Below, in pieces: positions 1 to 8,803 of a stretch of 64,000 nucleotides of DNA (positions within the stretch are counted from its first letter, which is position 1; the number at the start of each line of letters is the position of its first letter). Below the pieces are notes generated by a model. The model did not search any database, was not told the origin of the DNA, and saw nothing but the letters and a program-made list of their open reading frames with translations. The stretch is from Nitratireductor sp. (GTDB taxonomy: Bacteria > Pseudomonadota > Alphaproteobacteria > Rhizobiales > Rhizobiaceae). Position numbers and translations under genes: made by a program. The stretch spans positions 1,705,601 through 1,769,600 of the forward strand of contig NZ_CP051236.1 of the NCBI RefSeq assembly GCF_017794765.1, written 5' to 3'.

Positions 1-274
1 GCGCGTCCATCTTCACCGCGGGAAGGCCCTGCGGCTCGATCACGCCCATGTCCCAGCCGCTGCCCTTGACGCACAGAACATCATATTCGCGGCCCAGAAT
101 ATCGGTTGCTTTGCTCTTCAGCGAGGTGTTGCCGCCGCCATGCAGAACAAGGCGCGGCTCGCCGCCCAGAAGTCGGGTCGTGTAGACGCGCAGCGCCAGA
201 TCGCGGTCGACGCCCTTTGCGGCGTAGTGCTCGACGAGCTTTTCGGCTTCGCTGTCTTTCCAGAGGTTCTGCAT
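1..274 (-). CDS. Class II aldolase/short-chain dehydrogenase, N-terminal part (cut by window edge)
   Basis: Only the first 91 codons lie in the window, starting from an ATG at 274. The translation begins MQNLWKDSEAEKLVEHYAAK and continues with LHGGGNTSLK and VKGSGWDMG. These are typical of the aldolase half of bifunctional rhamnulose-1-phosphate aldolase/alcohol dehydrogenase proteins, in which a class II aldolase domain is fused to a short-chain dehydrogenase. The gene lies 44 bp downstream of a SorC-type regulator on the same strand, so the two are probably co-transcribed. The family cleaves a sugar phosphate and oxidises or reduces a product. The substrate cannot be read from this fragment. 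Confidence 0.8.
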   Translation of the reverse strand, partial: MQNLWKDSEAEKLVEHYAAKGVDRDLALRVYTTRLLGGEPRLVLHGGGNTSLKSKATDILGREYDVLCVKGSGWDMGVIEPQGLPAVKMDA

Positions 275-318
275 GTCGGTCCTGTACTGTCTTGAAGGGT
301 TGCGCTTGCCGGCGGGGT

Positions 319-1284
319 TCAGGCCGGCGTCGGTTCACTGGCGGCGTGGTGCTGCAATAGCGCGGCCGCCATGGAGGAAGTGGTCACCAGATGGGTGAAA
401 AAACGGCCGGCGATGGCGGCCTTGAGAGGTTCGAGCTTCTCGTCCTCCTGCACCACCATCAGGCGCTTCGGAATGGCGCGGATGGCGTCGAAATCGGCCG
501 AGATCATGCGCCGGTTGTAATCGCAGTCGAGCAGTTTGCCATCGGCGGTGATGATTTGTCCCGCAATGACGCCGGTGGCCCCCATCGCTTTCAGCCGCCC
601 AAGCTCTTCGATGCTGAGCGCGCCGCATTTTATGACATGGCTGTCGGTATCGAGCGCTCCGACCGTGAAGAGGGCCAGATCGCAGGCGCCGATACCGTCG
701 AGCTGTTCGCGGATGACCGGCTCTTCGCGCAGAGCCTGAGCCAGTCCCTCGGTGCTCAGGACCAGCGGTGCGTAGAAGTTGAGCCCCTTGGCGTTGAGCC
801 GGCGGGCGATCTCCATGGTGCACTGGTCGGGACGGTAGGCATAGGGCGAGCCGAGATTGCCGCACATTTCCACGACGGTCACGCCTTCGCGGTCGGCATA
901 GCTCATCGCGTCGGCGATGTCGTAGACGGTGCGGCCCCAGGCGACGCAGACCCGATTCCCGTTCTCGACCATTTCGAGAAAGACATTGGCAGCCAGCGTC
1001 GGAATTTCGGAGGCTGGGGAGGGTGAAAGGGAATCCTCCCCCACGAGCCACACGGTTTCGAGGCCGAACGTATCTTCCATCTGGCGCGCGAGGCGCTCGC
1101 CGCTGAAAAGATGCGTGGAGGTGGAGATGTTGACGATACCGGCCTCACGGGCCTTGCGCAGATAGAGCGCCACGGATGCGCGCGAGATGCTCAGCCGCTG
1201 CGCCACCTCGTCCTGACGCAGGCCATGCGTGTAATATAGCCAGGCGGCCTTGTGTATGATCTGCTCTGCAGGACGATAAGCCAT
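319..1284 (-). CDS. SorC/DeoR-type sugar-binding transcriptional regulator
   Basis: This 321-residue protein has an N-terminal helix-turn-helix (RQDEVAQRLSISRASVALYL) followed by a SorC-type effector domain related to sugar phosphate isomerases. Such regulators bind a phosphorylated sugar and control a linked catabolic operon. Here the downstream aldolase/dehydrogenase gene is the obvious target. An in-frame ATG exists 13 codons upstream. The ATG at 1284 is preferred because a strong AAAGGAGG ribosome-binding site (plus-strand 1291-1298) sits 6 nt before it. That site would lie inside the coding sequence if the upstream ATG were used. Relatives include erythritol and sorbitol regulators; the inducer here is unknown. 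Confidence 0.87.
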   Translation of the reverse strand: MAYRPAEQIIHKAAWLYYTHGLRQDEVAQRLSISRASVALYLRKAREAGIVNISTSTHLFSGERLARQMEDTFGLETVWLVGEDSLSPSPASEIPTLAANVFLEMVENGNRVCVAWGRTVYDIADAMSYADREGVTVVEMCGNLGSPYAYRPDQCTMEIARRLNAKGLNFYAPLVLSTEGLAQALREEPVIREQLDGIGACDLALFTVGALDTDSHVIKCGALSIEELGRLKAMGATGVIAGQIITADGKLLDCDYNRRMISADFDAIRAIPKRLMVVQEDEKLEPLKAAIAGRFFTHLVTTSSMAAALLQHHAASEPTPA

Positions 1285-1302
1285 TCCGCGCCTCCTTTCG
1301 AC

Positions 1303-1331
1303 ATTATTCATGGCGATTGACAAAAGTCAAT
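1303..1331 (-). promoter_or_regulatory. Promoter with embedded palindrome before the SorC regulator
   Basis: On the minus strand TTGACT (1330-1325) is followed after 16 nt by AATAAT (1308-1303), a good sigma70-type match. The -35 element lies inside the perfect inverted repeat ATTGAC-AAAA-GTCAAT (1316-1331). A protein bound to the repeat would block the promoter, so autoregulation by the SorC protein is a reasonable inference. The transcript would start only about 15-20 nt before the ATG. Confidence 0.55.
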
Positions 1332-1386
1332 TCGCAGCCGGGAAGAACCGGGAGACCGGGGAAGGCGGTCCCGTCAAGGCGCGGCT

Positions 1387-1434
1387 CGCTTGTCCTTGGC
1401 GGACGGTTGACGCTTGTCCGTAGCGGACGGTTGA
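1387..1434. repeat. Tandem 24-bp direct repeat (two copies)
   Basis: Two adjacent 24-bp units (1387-1410 and 1411-1434) differ at two positions. Each contains a GTCC...GGAC inverted element, perfect as GTCCG-TAG-CGGAC in the second copy. They lie about 100-150 bp upstream of the SorC regulator start and could be a regulator-binding pair. They could also be a simple duplication. Confidence 0.6.
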
Positions 1435-1464
1435 TCGGGTCGCACGGGGGGATGCAGGTATGAG

Positions 1465-1497
1465 AAAGGCCGGGATGCGCGATGCATCCCGGCCTTT
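1465..1497 (-). terminator. Rho-independent-like terminator after the glycine-zipper lipoprotein
   Basis: A perfect 14-bp stem (1465-1478 with 1484-1497) encloses the 5-nt loop GCGAT. On the minus strand it falls 46 nt after the lipoprotein stop codon and is followed by a short T-rich stretch. The structure is symmetrical, but no plus-strand gene ends here. Confidence 0.65.
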
Positions 1498-1543
1498 GCC
1501 GTGTTGTCTGCTGCCAGGCAGCGCAGGCTGCGCTGCCGGACGA

Positions 1544-1813
1544 TCAGTAACCGCGCGGGCAACGGGCCTCGTAGCGGCGGCCGTATTCGTCGCGATAGAT
1601 GCAGCGGTTGCGGTTTTCCGATGCGCGACCGACCAGAGCGCCGGCCACCGTGCCGATGGCACCGCCGATGATGGCGCCTTCGACCTTGTTGCCGGAAGCG
1701 AGCGCGCCGATGGCCGCACCGCTGGCGCCGCCAAATGCCGCGCCCTGTTCAGTCGGGGTGCAGGCAGCAACACCGAGAAGCAGTGCCGGCACGAGAAGCA
1801 GTGACTTTTTCAT
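1544..1813 (-). CDS. Small glycine-zipper lipoprotein
   Basis: This 89-residue protein starts MKKSLLLVPALLLGVAAC, a lipoprotein signal with a VAAC lipobox. A glycine/alanine-rich hydrophobic segment follows (GGASGAAIGALASG and GGAIGTVAGALVG), as in glycine-zipper outer-membrane lipoproteins of the SlyB/17-kDa-antigen type. The C-terminal part holds two cysteines in RNRCIYRDEYGRRYEARCPRGY. An in-frame start nine codons upstream is less likely, because GGAGAGG lies just before the ATG at 1813. It is a single gene with its own terminator. Its exact role is unknown; an envelope-anchored structural role is inferred from the family. Confidence 0.8.
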   Translation of the reverse strand: MKKSLLLVPALLLGVAACTPTEQGAAFGGASGAAIGALASGNKVEGAIIGGAIGTVAGALVGRASENRNRCIYRDEYGRRYEARCPRGY

Positions 1814-2235
1814 GTGTCCTCTCCAAATGGTTTTCATCATAAGCTACAGACATCGATTTGGTTCCATCTGAAGCTATGCAGTTAATGGTGTCCCTATAGC
1901 CGTATAACATGGACATAAAATCCGGCAAAAGTCCGAGAGACAAGCGTAGTTTGTGTCGATTTCTCGTCTTGTTGTGTGAAAATGACCGTTGATTGCGGGC
2001 TATTTGCACGCCTCGCCAATGGAATTTGGCGATTTCCGGGCGGAATTTTGGTGAAAAAGGGTTCCATCCGTCTCCGATTTGCGTGAGTCTGGTCTCAATC
2101 CGCACGGACAAGGTCGCATACAGACCATGCGCGATCATGTGTTTTGGTTCACGGTCCCGAGTGTGGAGGAATGTTCCGGGGACGGGCGGCCATTCTGTCA
2201 TTTGCTTCCAGCCTCGGACAGATATGGAGTGAGAC
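1814..2235. other. 422-bp divergent intergenic region
   Basis: This stretch separates the leftward lipoprotein from the rightward BCCT transporter and should hold both promoters. No convincing open reading frame, hairpin or consensus sigma70 promoter was seen in it. Confidence 0.6.
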
Positions 2236-3825
2236 ATGTCCAATGAAATCGTTGAGGAGGACCACGGGCTCGAGCCCGGGCAGGATAACATTCGGCTGCT
2301 TGGTCTGGACGTTCACAACCCTGTTTTCTTCGTTTCCGCTGTTCTGATCATTGCCTTCGTGATCATCGCCCTGATGTTTCAGGAAGCGTCGGGAAGTGCA
2401 CTTGGCGGACTGCGGGTCTGGCTGACTTCGACCTTTGACTGGGTCTTCATGCTGTCAGCAAATCTATTCGTGGTGTTTTGTGTTCTTGTCGCGGCAACGC
2501 CACTGGGCAAAGTCAGGCTGGGCGGCAAGGATGCAGTGCCCGAATATTCCTATTCCGGCTGGTTCGCGATGCTCTTTGCGGCTGGCATGGGTATCGGCCT
2601 GATGTTTTTCGGCGTGCTTGAGCCGATGTATCATTTCAACAACCCGCCGCTTGGTCTGGAGGCACCATTGGCCGATGGCGAACTCGTGGCGAGCGCGGTG
2701 CCGGCGGCCCGTGAAATGGGCATGGCGGCAACCATCTTTCACTGGGGGCTTCATCCCTGGGCGATTTACGCGGTTCTGGCGCTGTCGCTCTCGCTTGCCG
2801 CTTACAACAAGGGGCTGCCGCTATCCATCCGCTCGGCGTTCTACCCGATTCTGGGCGAACGGGTGCGCGGCTGGCCCGGTCACCTGATCGACATCATGGC
2901 GGTTTTCGCAACACTCTTTGGCCTTGCAACGTCGCTCGGCTTCGGTGCCTCGCAGGCGCTTGCCGGCTTGAACGAGCTATATGGTGTTCCGAACACTGAC
3001 ACGATCAAGGTCCTGCTCATCATGGGGATCACCGGCATTGCTTTGATCTCCGTCGTGGCGGGACTGGATGCGGGCGTCAAGCGTCTCTCCGAGATCAACA
3101 TGGTGCTCGCCATTCTTCTACTTCTGTTTGTGATCATCTTCGGTCCCACACTGGCGATCATCACTGGCTTTTTCTCCAACACATGGTCTTATCTGAAGGA
3201 GTTGCCGGAACTCTCGAACTGGGTCGGCCGCGAAGACACGGGCTTCATGCACGGATGGACCACCTTTTACTGGGCCTGGTGGATTTCCTGGTCACCTTTC
3301 GTGGGCATGTTCATCGCCCGCGTTTCCAAGGGGCGGACCGTGCGCGAGTTCATCACCTGTGTTCTGATCATTCCCACACTCGTATCGATCCTCTGGATGA
3401 CCACGTTCGGCGGCACTGCAATGGAGCAGTTCCTGGCCGATGGATACACGGGCGTTCAGGAGACAGTGGTCGATTACGTGCCAGAACTTTCGCTGTTTGC
3501 GATGCTGGCCGACCTGCCGCTGGCCGGTGTGAGCTCGCTCATCGGAATCATTCTGGTCATCGTATTTTTCGTTACGTCGTCGGATTCCGGCTCGCTGGTC
3601 ATCGACACGATCACGGCCGGCGGAAAGATCGATGCGCCGATAGCGCAGCGTGTCTTCTGGGCCATTTTCGAGGGCCTGGTCGCAATCGTTCTGCTGCTTG
3701 GCGGTGGACTGGCCGCACTTCAGGCCGGTGCAATCGCGACAGGTTTCCCGTTCGCGATCCTGCTGACCATCATGCTCTATGCCACTTTCAAGGCGTTGCG
3801 GCACGAGCGGGAAATCGGCAACTAA
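2236..3825 (+). CDS. BCCT-family (betaine/carnitine/choline) transporter
   Basis: This 529-residue membrane protein carries the hallmark BCCT motifs. The glycine-rich stretch GMGIGLMFFGVLEP lies at 117-130. The tryptophan-rich substrate-site segment WAWWISWSPFVGMF lies near residues 347-360 and is followed by ARVSKGRTVREF. The family takes up quaternary ammonium compounds such as glycine betaine, usually driven by sodium or protons, for osmoprotection or as a carbon source. No long C-terminal osmosensing tail is present, since the protein ends shortly after the last membrane helix. A GGAG site precedes the ATG. No betaine catabolic genes are adjacent, so the substrate is not defined. Confidence 0.93.
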   Translation: MSNEIVEEDHGLEPGQDNIRLLGLDVHNPVFFVSAVLIIAFVIIALMFQEASGSALGGLRVWLTSTFDWVFMLSANLFVVFCVLVAATPLGKVRLGGKDAVPEYSYSGWFAMLFAAGMGIGLMFFGVLEPMYHFNNPPLGLEAPLADGELVASAVPAAREMGMAATIFHWGLHPWAIYAVLALSLSLAAYNKGLPLSIRSAFYPILGERVRGWPGHLIDIMAVFATLFGLATSLGFGASQALAGLNELYGVPNTDTIKVLLIMGITGIALISVVAGLDAGVKRLSEINMVLAILLLLFVIIFGPTLAIITGFFSNTWSYLKELPELSNWVGREDTGFMHGWTTFYWAWWISWSPFVGMFIARVSKGRTVREFITCVLIIPTLVSILWMTTFGGTAMEQFLADGYTGVQETVVDYVPELSLFAMLADLPLAGVSSLIGIILVIVFFVTSSDSGSLVIDTITAGGKIDAPIAQRVFWAIFEGLVAIVLLLGGGLAALQAGAIATGFPFAILLTIMLYATFKALRHEREIGN

Positions 3826-3851
3826 ACGGGCGCGAAAAAACGCTGAAGATG

Positions 3852-3880
3852 AGCCTCGGCAAGAAATGCCGGGGCTTTTT
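3852..3880 (+). terminator. Terminator of the BCCT gene
   Basis: A 10-bp stem with one G:T pair (3852-3861 with 3867-3876) and an AGAAA loop is followed by a run of T. It lies 26 bp after the transporter stop codon and just before the convergent deacetylase gene. Confidence 0.8.
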
Positions 3881-3883
3881 CGA

Positions 3884-4873
3884 TCAGGTTCCGCCCTGGA
3901 CCGGAGCTTCGGCTTCGGAGATGGCTGCCAGGTAATCACGGTAGCTCAGGCATTTCACATCGTCCCTGACGCAAACCTCGCGCGCAAAGCGCTCCAGCGC
4001 ATTCCAATAGGCACCATCGTTCATGAGGGTAAAATGGAAGCCGAGCTGGACCGGGGTGCGGCGTCCGTCATATTCCCTGTCGAACGTCGCCATAAAGGCA
4101 TCATAGGCCCGCTGCTCAAACGCGGACGCTGCCTCCGGCTTTTCCCTGCCGCCGGAGTGGCGCACATAAAGGTTGTAGTCCATGGCAATCACCGGCCTGT
4201 CGCGAGGGCCCTCCGGTATCAGTGGGAGAGAAAAATGCGCGAGGCCATTGCGGGTTCTGGGCAACTCCGGACCGCGTGAGACAGCGCTGGCGTCATAGGC
4301 AAAGCCCTTCTTCTCAAGCGTCTTGAACAGTCCCTTGCTCGTTGAAAGGTATGGCGCTCTGAAACCGCGTATTTCCTTGCGCGCGAAATCCCGCCAACCC
4401 TCGGGCTCACCCTTGATCCCGTTGACCTTCCAGGCGTCTGTGACAATGGCCGCGAACTGATCGAACTCCTGCGCCCAGTCGTCCGCGCTCCAATTTTTCC
4501 CATCGAAATGACCGCAGCCATGACTTGCCAGCTCGTGCCCTTCGGCACGGGCGGACCAGATCTGACCGAGCCGTTCCTCGACATCCTCCTGCGAATACCC
4601 GCTGCCGACATTCGAGCGGCCCCGGGCCATGCCGGGTGCCTGATAGGTTTTGCGCGTCTCCGGAGACAGGAGGTAAACGCAGGAAAGGAAATAGGTGAAG
4701 TGCGCGCCTGTTTCCCTGCCAAGCGCACGGCTGCGCTCCCACTGTTCCAGATGCAGGGCGCCGTCAAAGGAGATGATCACGTATTGCGGCGACTTCGCCT
4801 CTTTCGTGTTCCCGGCAAAGCAGGAACCTGTCAACGCCAGTGCCGTTGCACCGGCGCAGAGAAATTTGAGCAT
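3884..4873 (-). CDS. Secreted polysaccharide deacetylase-family protein (chitin-deacetylase-like)
   Basis: The 329-residue product has a signal peptide (MLKFLCAGATALALTGSCFA, probable cleavage before GN). It shows NodB-type motifs: SFDGA at 35-39, HGCGH at 118-122 and FRAPYL at 171-176. The usual catalytic TFDD is replaced by SFDG, so the second acidic residue is absent, while the two metal-binding histidines are kept. The layout resembles arthropod-type chitin deacetylases more than rhizobial NodB. It is probably a periplasmic or secreted sugar N- or O-deacetylase. A GTG two codons upstream (4879) is an alternative start; neither start has a strong ribosome-binding site. The gene stands alone. 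Confidence 0.82.
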   Translation of the reverse strand: MLKFLCAGATALALTGSCFAGNTKEAKSPQYVIISFDGALHLEQWERSRALGRETGAHFTYFLSCVYLLSPETRKTYQAPGMARGRSNVGSGYSQEDVEERLGQIWSARAEGHELASHGCGHFDGKNWSADDWAQEFDQFAAIVTDAWKVNGIKGEPEGWRDFARKEIRGFRAPYLSTSKGLFKTLEKKGFAYDASAVSRGPELPRTRNGLAHFSLPLIPEGPRDRPVIAMDYNLYVRHSGGREKPEAASAFEQRAYDAFMATFDREYDGRRTPVQLGFHFTLMNDGAYWNALERFAREVCVRDDVKCLSYRDYLAAISEAEAPVQGGT

Positions 4874-5086
4874 GATCACGTAATCCGCTATGCAATTCGA
4901 AGGGCAGGGTTACTGGCCAAATATGGCCGAGTTTGGAAAGCAGTATCGTTTTACGGCATCGGGCGTTGGCGCCGAATCAACAGAATCGGAACGAAATGAC
5001 AGCCCCCCCTTCCATGGCGGCAAATTTCGTCTAAAAAGCCGGAAACCGGAAAAGCGCGGGAAGTACCCGCCAGGCATGGGTCGCAT

Positions 5087-5752
5087 ATGTCCGACGACAG
5101 TTTCATTCGCGAAGTCAATGAAGAGCTTCGCCAGGATCAGTTCAAATCTCTGTGGCGTCGTTTCGGCCCCATTGCGATCGGCGCAGCCGTTCTGCTCGTC
5201 ATCGCCACGGCCGGCTATGTCGGCTATGAGCGCTGGACATCCTCCCGCGCAAATGCTTCTGGCGATGCTTTTTCCCAGGCACTGGAGCATGCCCGCCAGG
5301 GCGAGAACGATGAAGCGCTCGCCGCTTTCAAAGAACTGGAAGAGAGTGGCTATGGCTCCTATCCGCTTCTGGCGCGCATGCGTTCTGCCACCGTTCTGGC
5401 TGCCGATGGCGACGCGGAAGGTGCCGTGGCTGCGTTCGATGCAATTGCGGCGGACCGTTCGGTAACCGATGTGATCGCCGACATTGCTCGCCTTCGGGCA
5501 GGGCTTCTTCTGGTAGATCACGGATCCTATGCGGACGTTTCAGCACGTGTTGAAACATTGACGGCGGATGGAAACGCGCTGCGCCACACGGCGCGCGAGG
5601 CGCTTGGTCTTGCAGCATGGAAGGAAGGCAAGCGCGACGACGCGCTTCAGCTCTTCCAGCAGATTTCCGGCGATGCCGAGGCACCCCGCAACACGCGCCA
5701 GCGCGCCGAGATGATGATCGAGCTGATCCTCGGCTCAAGCCCGGCGGAATAG
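5087..5752 (+). CDS. YfgM-like membrane-anchored tetratricopeptide protein
   Basis: This 221-residue protein has a short cytoplasmic N-terminus, one transmembrane helix (about residues 27-47) and a periplasmic helical-repeat domain. The TPR_21 pattern is seen in ALEHARQGENDEALAAFKEL and in the C-terminal repeats. Relatives such as E. coli YfgM are ancillary subunits of the SecYEG translocon that work with periplasmic chaperones. As in many proteobacteria it sits directly upstream of der, here 20 bp away and surely co-transcribed. The start follows from the typical MSDDSFIREVNEEL N-terminus. Confidence 0.88.
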   Translation: MSDDSFIREVNEELRQDQFKSLWRRFGPIAIGAAVLLVIATAGYVGYERWTSSRANASGDAFSQALEHARQGENDEALAAFKELEESGYGSYPLLARMRSATVLAADGDAEGAVAAFDAIAADRSVTDVIADIARLRAGLLLVDHGSYADVSARVETLTADGNALRHTAREALGLAAWKEGKRDDALQLFQQISGDAEAPRNTRQRAEMMIELILGSSPAE

Positions 5753-5772
5753 CCGGAGACCGGTGAGCCAAG

Positions 5773-7203
5773 ATGGCCTTCAAGCTTGCAATCATCGGCC
5801 GGCCGAATGTCGGCAAGTCGACACTGTTCAACCGGCTTGCCGGTCGGCGTCTGGCCATTGTCGATGATACGCCCGGTGTAACGCGTGACCGCCGCTCCCA
5901 TACTGCCCGCCTTCAGGACCTCAAGTTTGAGGTAATCGACACGGCCGGTCTGGAAAGTGCTGCAGCGCCGACACTGGAGGGCCGCATGCGTGCCCAGACC
6001 GAGCAGGCGATCGAAGAGGCCGATATTGCGCTTTTCATGATCGATGCCCGCGCCGGTGTGATGCCCGATGATGCGACCTTCGCCAATCTCCTGCGCCGCA
6101 GCGGCAAGCCGGTTGTGCTGGTCGCCAACAAGATGGACGTGAATGCCGCCCGCAGCGGGGTTCTTGACGCGTGGGAACTGGGGCTGGGTGATCCGGTCGA
6201 GGTGTCGGCGGAACACGGTCTCGGCATGTCCGATCTGCGTGACGCCATCGTCGAGGCGCTTGGCGAGGACCGGGCATTGGCGGAAGATCCGGAAGAGGCC
6301 GTTCTCACGACAGACGAAATCACGGTCGGCGAGGATGTGGAGCCCGATTCGGAAGAAGAGGCAGTCTACGATTCGTCCAAACCGTTGCGGATCGCAATTG
6401 TGGGGCGCCCCAATGTCGGCAAGTCGACGCTGATCAACGCGTTGCTTGGCGAGGAACGCATGCTGACGGGCCCCGAAGCCGGCATCACGCGCGATTCGAT
6501 TTCCGTCGACTGGCAATGGCGTGGCCGCAAGATCAAGCTGTTCGATACGGCCGGCATGCGACGCAAGGCACGCGTACAGGAAAAGCTGGAAAAGCTCTCC
6601 GTCTCCGACGGGCTGCGCGCCGTGCGCTTTGCCGAAGTGGTGATCGTGGTTTTTGATGCGACCATCCCGTTTGAGAAACAGGACCTGCAGATCGCCGACC
6701 TGATCATCCGCGAGGGCAGGGCGCCGGTCATTGCCTTCAACAAATGGGACCTGATCGAGGACCGGCAGGAGACGCTCGCCGAACTGCACGAAAAGACGGC
6801 GCGGCTTCTGCCGCAGGTGCGCGGGCTGCAGGCGGTTCCAATTTCTGCGGAGACCGGGCGCGGCTTCGACAAGCTTATGGAAGCGGTGGAAAAGACCCAT
6901 CGCACCTGGAACAGCCGCATCTCGACGGGCCGTCTCAACCGGTGGCTGGAAGGCGCGACGGGGCAGCATCCGCCACCGGCCGTGGCCGGACGCCGGCTCA
7001 AGGTGAAGTACATAACGCAGATCAAGACACGGCCGCCGGGCTTCGTTGTCTCCTGTTCGCGGCCTGAAGCAATGCCGCAATCCTATGTGCGCTATCTCAT
7101 GAACGGCCTGCGCGAGACCTTCAATCTCTACGGTGTACCGATACGTGTGGCGCTGCGCACCTCCGATAACCCCTATGCGGGTAGGGCGAAAAAGCGCCGT
7201 TGA
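5773..7203 (+). CDS. der: GTPase Der (EngA), ribosome assembly
   Basis: The 476-residue protein has the two tandem GTPase domains unique to Der. The first P-loop GRPNVGKST is at residues 9-17 and the second near 211-219. Each domain has its own switch ([16 protein letters not shown]) and NKxD motif (NKMD, NKWD). The C-terminal KH-like domain follows from about residue 380. Between the domains is an acidic linker rich in E and D. Der acts in late 50S subunit maturation and is essential in most bacteria. A terminator follows 32 bp after the stop. Confidence 0.97.
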   Translation: MAFKLAIIGRPNVGKSTLFNRLAGRRLAIVDDTPGVTRDRRSHTARLQDLKFEVIDTAGLESAAAPTLEGRMRAQTEQAIEEADIALFMIDARAGVMPDDATFANLLRRSGKPVVLVANKMDVNAARSGVLDAWELGLGDPVEVSAEHGLGMSDLRDAIVEALGEDRALAEDPEEAVLTTDEITVGEDVEPDSEEEAVYDSSKPLRIAIVGRPNVGKSTLINALLGEERMLTGPEAGITRDSISVDWQWRGRKIKLFDTAGMRRKARVQEKLEKLSVSDGLRAVRFAEVVIVVFDATIPFEKQDLQIADLIIREGRAPVIAFNKWDLIEDRQETLAELHEKTARLLPQVRGLQAVPISAETGRGFDKLMEAVEKTHRTWNSRISTGRLNRWLEGATGQHPPPAVAGRRLKVKYITQIKTRPPGFVVSCSRPEAMPQSYVRYLMNGLRETFNLYGVPIRVALRTSDNPYAGRAKKRR

Positions 7204-7235
7204 GCGCGGTCTCCAGATTTCCGGTCAGGCAGATG

Positions 7236-7264
7236 ACGGGCTTTGCATGGCAAGGCCCGTTTTT
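7236..7264 (+). terminator. Terminator of the yfgM-der operon
   Basis: An 11-bp stem (7236-7246 with 7250-7260) with an ATG loop is followed by TTTTG. It closes the der transcript. Confidence 0.85.
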
Positions 7265-7373
7265 GTTTGCTCTGATGTTCTGCGAGCGGGAGAAGCCTCT
7301 CCGTTAACCAGTGATCAAGGTTAACCAAATATGGTTTTGGAAATCGGGTTGAGTTGCGTAGCGGAGAGTGTGG

Positions 7374-8558
7374 GTGCTTCGTCGGAGTGGAAGAATACCG
7401 CGCAAGGCGGTTGATGAATCGCGTTCCTTTCTGGCGCCAGCTTTGGTGGCGTTGGGGTTCTGGATCGGGTTTCCGGGCATTGTCGCACACCAGGACATGG
7501 CCGGACTGGTTTCCGGAGAAGAGGGCACGGGGCCGCGCTGGGCGGCCTTCGTGGAAAAATCGGTCGCCGGTTCGATCCATCAGGCAGAGATGCCATTTGT
7601 CGATGGCGACCTGAAGACAGGCGGCATTTCCGGTTCCGGGATCGCTGCACCCGGCATCGGCAAGATCGCCTTCCGCGGCAAGAAAGGGTTCACCGGAACC
7701 ACGCCCGACGAGGAGCGCATCAACCGTAAAGAAAAGACCGGGCGTCTCGTGCAGGTCGTACCTGTGCAGCCCCCGAAGCTTTTTGAAGCCGGCACCATAT
7801 TTGAAAAGACCAGTTTTCTCCTCGAAAAGCCGAAATCCGATCAACCGCTGATGGCGTTTGTTGATCCCGACATCAAGGGCAAGGAAGTACGCATCGCCTC
7901 GGCATTCTATATGAAAAAGGACGAGAAGGCCGATCCTTCGCTGCCGCGGGCGATCGCCGAGCTGGTTAACAACGATCAGCCTGATGTTCTTGCCACGGCT
8001 TACGCGCCGCAGAAGCCCGACTATGCGAAAGCCTCGCCATTTGCCAGCATCCTGCGCGAAGAGGAGCCGACAGGCGGGCGGTTTATTCCACCCGTTGACG
8101 CGAAGGATCATTCCTGGGCGCGGCAACCTCTGCCGGAAACGGTGTTCTCGAAAAGTGAGCAGCAATGTCTTGCGGCCGGAATTTACTTTGAGGCGCGCGG
8201 CGAGTCCGTGAAGGGGCAGGCAGCTGTCGCCCAGGTGATCCTGAATCGCGTGCGCAACCCCACCTATCCGAACACGATCTGCGGCGTCGTCTACCAGAAC
8301 GAGAAATGGCGCAACCGCTGCCAGTTTTCATTCGCCTGTGACGGGATTCGCGACCGTGTGGCTAGCCCGGCGCACTTCAAGACGGCACAGGAGGTGGCGA
8401 TGGCCACGACGGCAGGCAAGATCTGGCTCCCCGAAGTAGGCTCCTCCACTCACTATCATGCGACTTATGTGCACCCGCGCTGGGCCAATGCAATGCAGCG
8501 CATGAAAAAGATCGGCCAGCACATTTTCTACCGCACTTATGGCGGCGGCTGGAACTGA
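7374..8558 (+). CDS. Cell wall hydrolase, SleB-type domain
   Basis: This 394-residue protein has one N-terminal membrane anchor (about residues 19-38), a long region without recognised domains, and a C-terminal SleB/CwlJ-type hydrolase domain from about residue 265. That domain opens CLAAGIYFEARGES, which includes the probable catalytic glutamate, and continues VKGQAAVAQVILNRV. Such enzymes cleave peptidoglycan glycan strands; in non-sporing alphaproteobacteria they are thought to act in wall remodelling. The GTG at 7374 is chosen because GGAG lies 7 nt before it; a GTG two codons upstream (7368) is also possible. It is probably a single-gene unit. Confidence 0.88.
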   Translation: MLRRSGRIPRKAVDESRSFLAPALVALGFWIGFPGIVAHQDMAGLVSGEEGTGPRWAAFVEKSVAGSIHQAEMPFVDGDLKTGGISGSGIAAPGIGKIAFRGKKGFTGTTPDEERINRKEKTGRLVQVVPVQPPKLFEAGTIFEKTSFLLEKPKSDQPLMAFVDPDIKGKEVRIASAFYMKKDEKADPSLPRAIAELVNNDQPDVLATAYAPQKPDYAKASPFASILREEEPTGGRFIPPVDAKDHSWARQPLPETVFSKSEQQCLAAGIYFEARGESVKGQAAVAQVILNRVRNPTYPNTICGVVYQNEKWRNRCQFSFACDGIRDRVASPAHFKTAQEVAMATTAGKIWLPEVGSSTHYHATYVHPRWANAMQRMKKIGQHIFYRTYGGGWN

Positions 8559-8595
8559 CCAGGGCGGCGAAATCCCTCAAATGACGGGTTGAAAA

Positions 8596-8624
8596 GCGGC
8601 ATGACCTGCCGCGATTCCCGCTTT
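8596..8624 (+). terminator. Possible terminator after the SleB-type hydrolase gene
   Basis: GCGGCA-TGACC-TGCCGC (8596-8612) forms a 6-bp hairpin. The overlapping pair AAAGCGG (8593-8599) and CCGCTTT (8618-8624) offers a mutually exclusive larger stem. No T-run follows, so termination is uncertain. Confidence 0.35.
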
Positions 8625-8718
8625 CAGCATGGCATTTGGCGCTGCGCGCATTGTCGCATCTAGCCATCATGTTGTTTTTCAAAGAATTTTCGACTTTGTG
8701 AATGGCGTCGACAGCGGC

Positions 8719-8747
8719 TTGACTGGGGCGTGGGCGCTCACTATGTT
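8719..8747 (+). promoter_or_regulatory. Sigma70-type promoter of the atpI-B-E-G-F operon
   Basis: TTGACT (8719-8724) is followed after exactly 17 nt by TATGTT (8742-8747), about 57 bp upstream of the atpI start codon. It is the best housekeeping promoter match seen in the window. Confidence 0.65.
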
Positions 8748-8803
8748 GCGCGCGACTTTCAAGCGGATAGCCGCTGACCAGCAAACCCGGTACGGAGATT
8801 GCG

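Noticed and set aside
4915-4928. Short palindrome GGCCA-AATA-TGGCC upstream of the yfgM-like gene
   Set aside because: Five-base arms are expected by chance in GC-rich DNA, and nothing ties it to a promoter.
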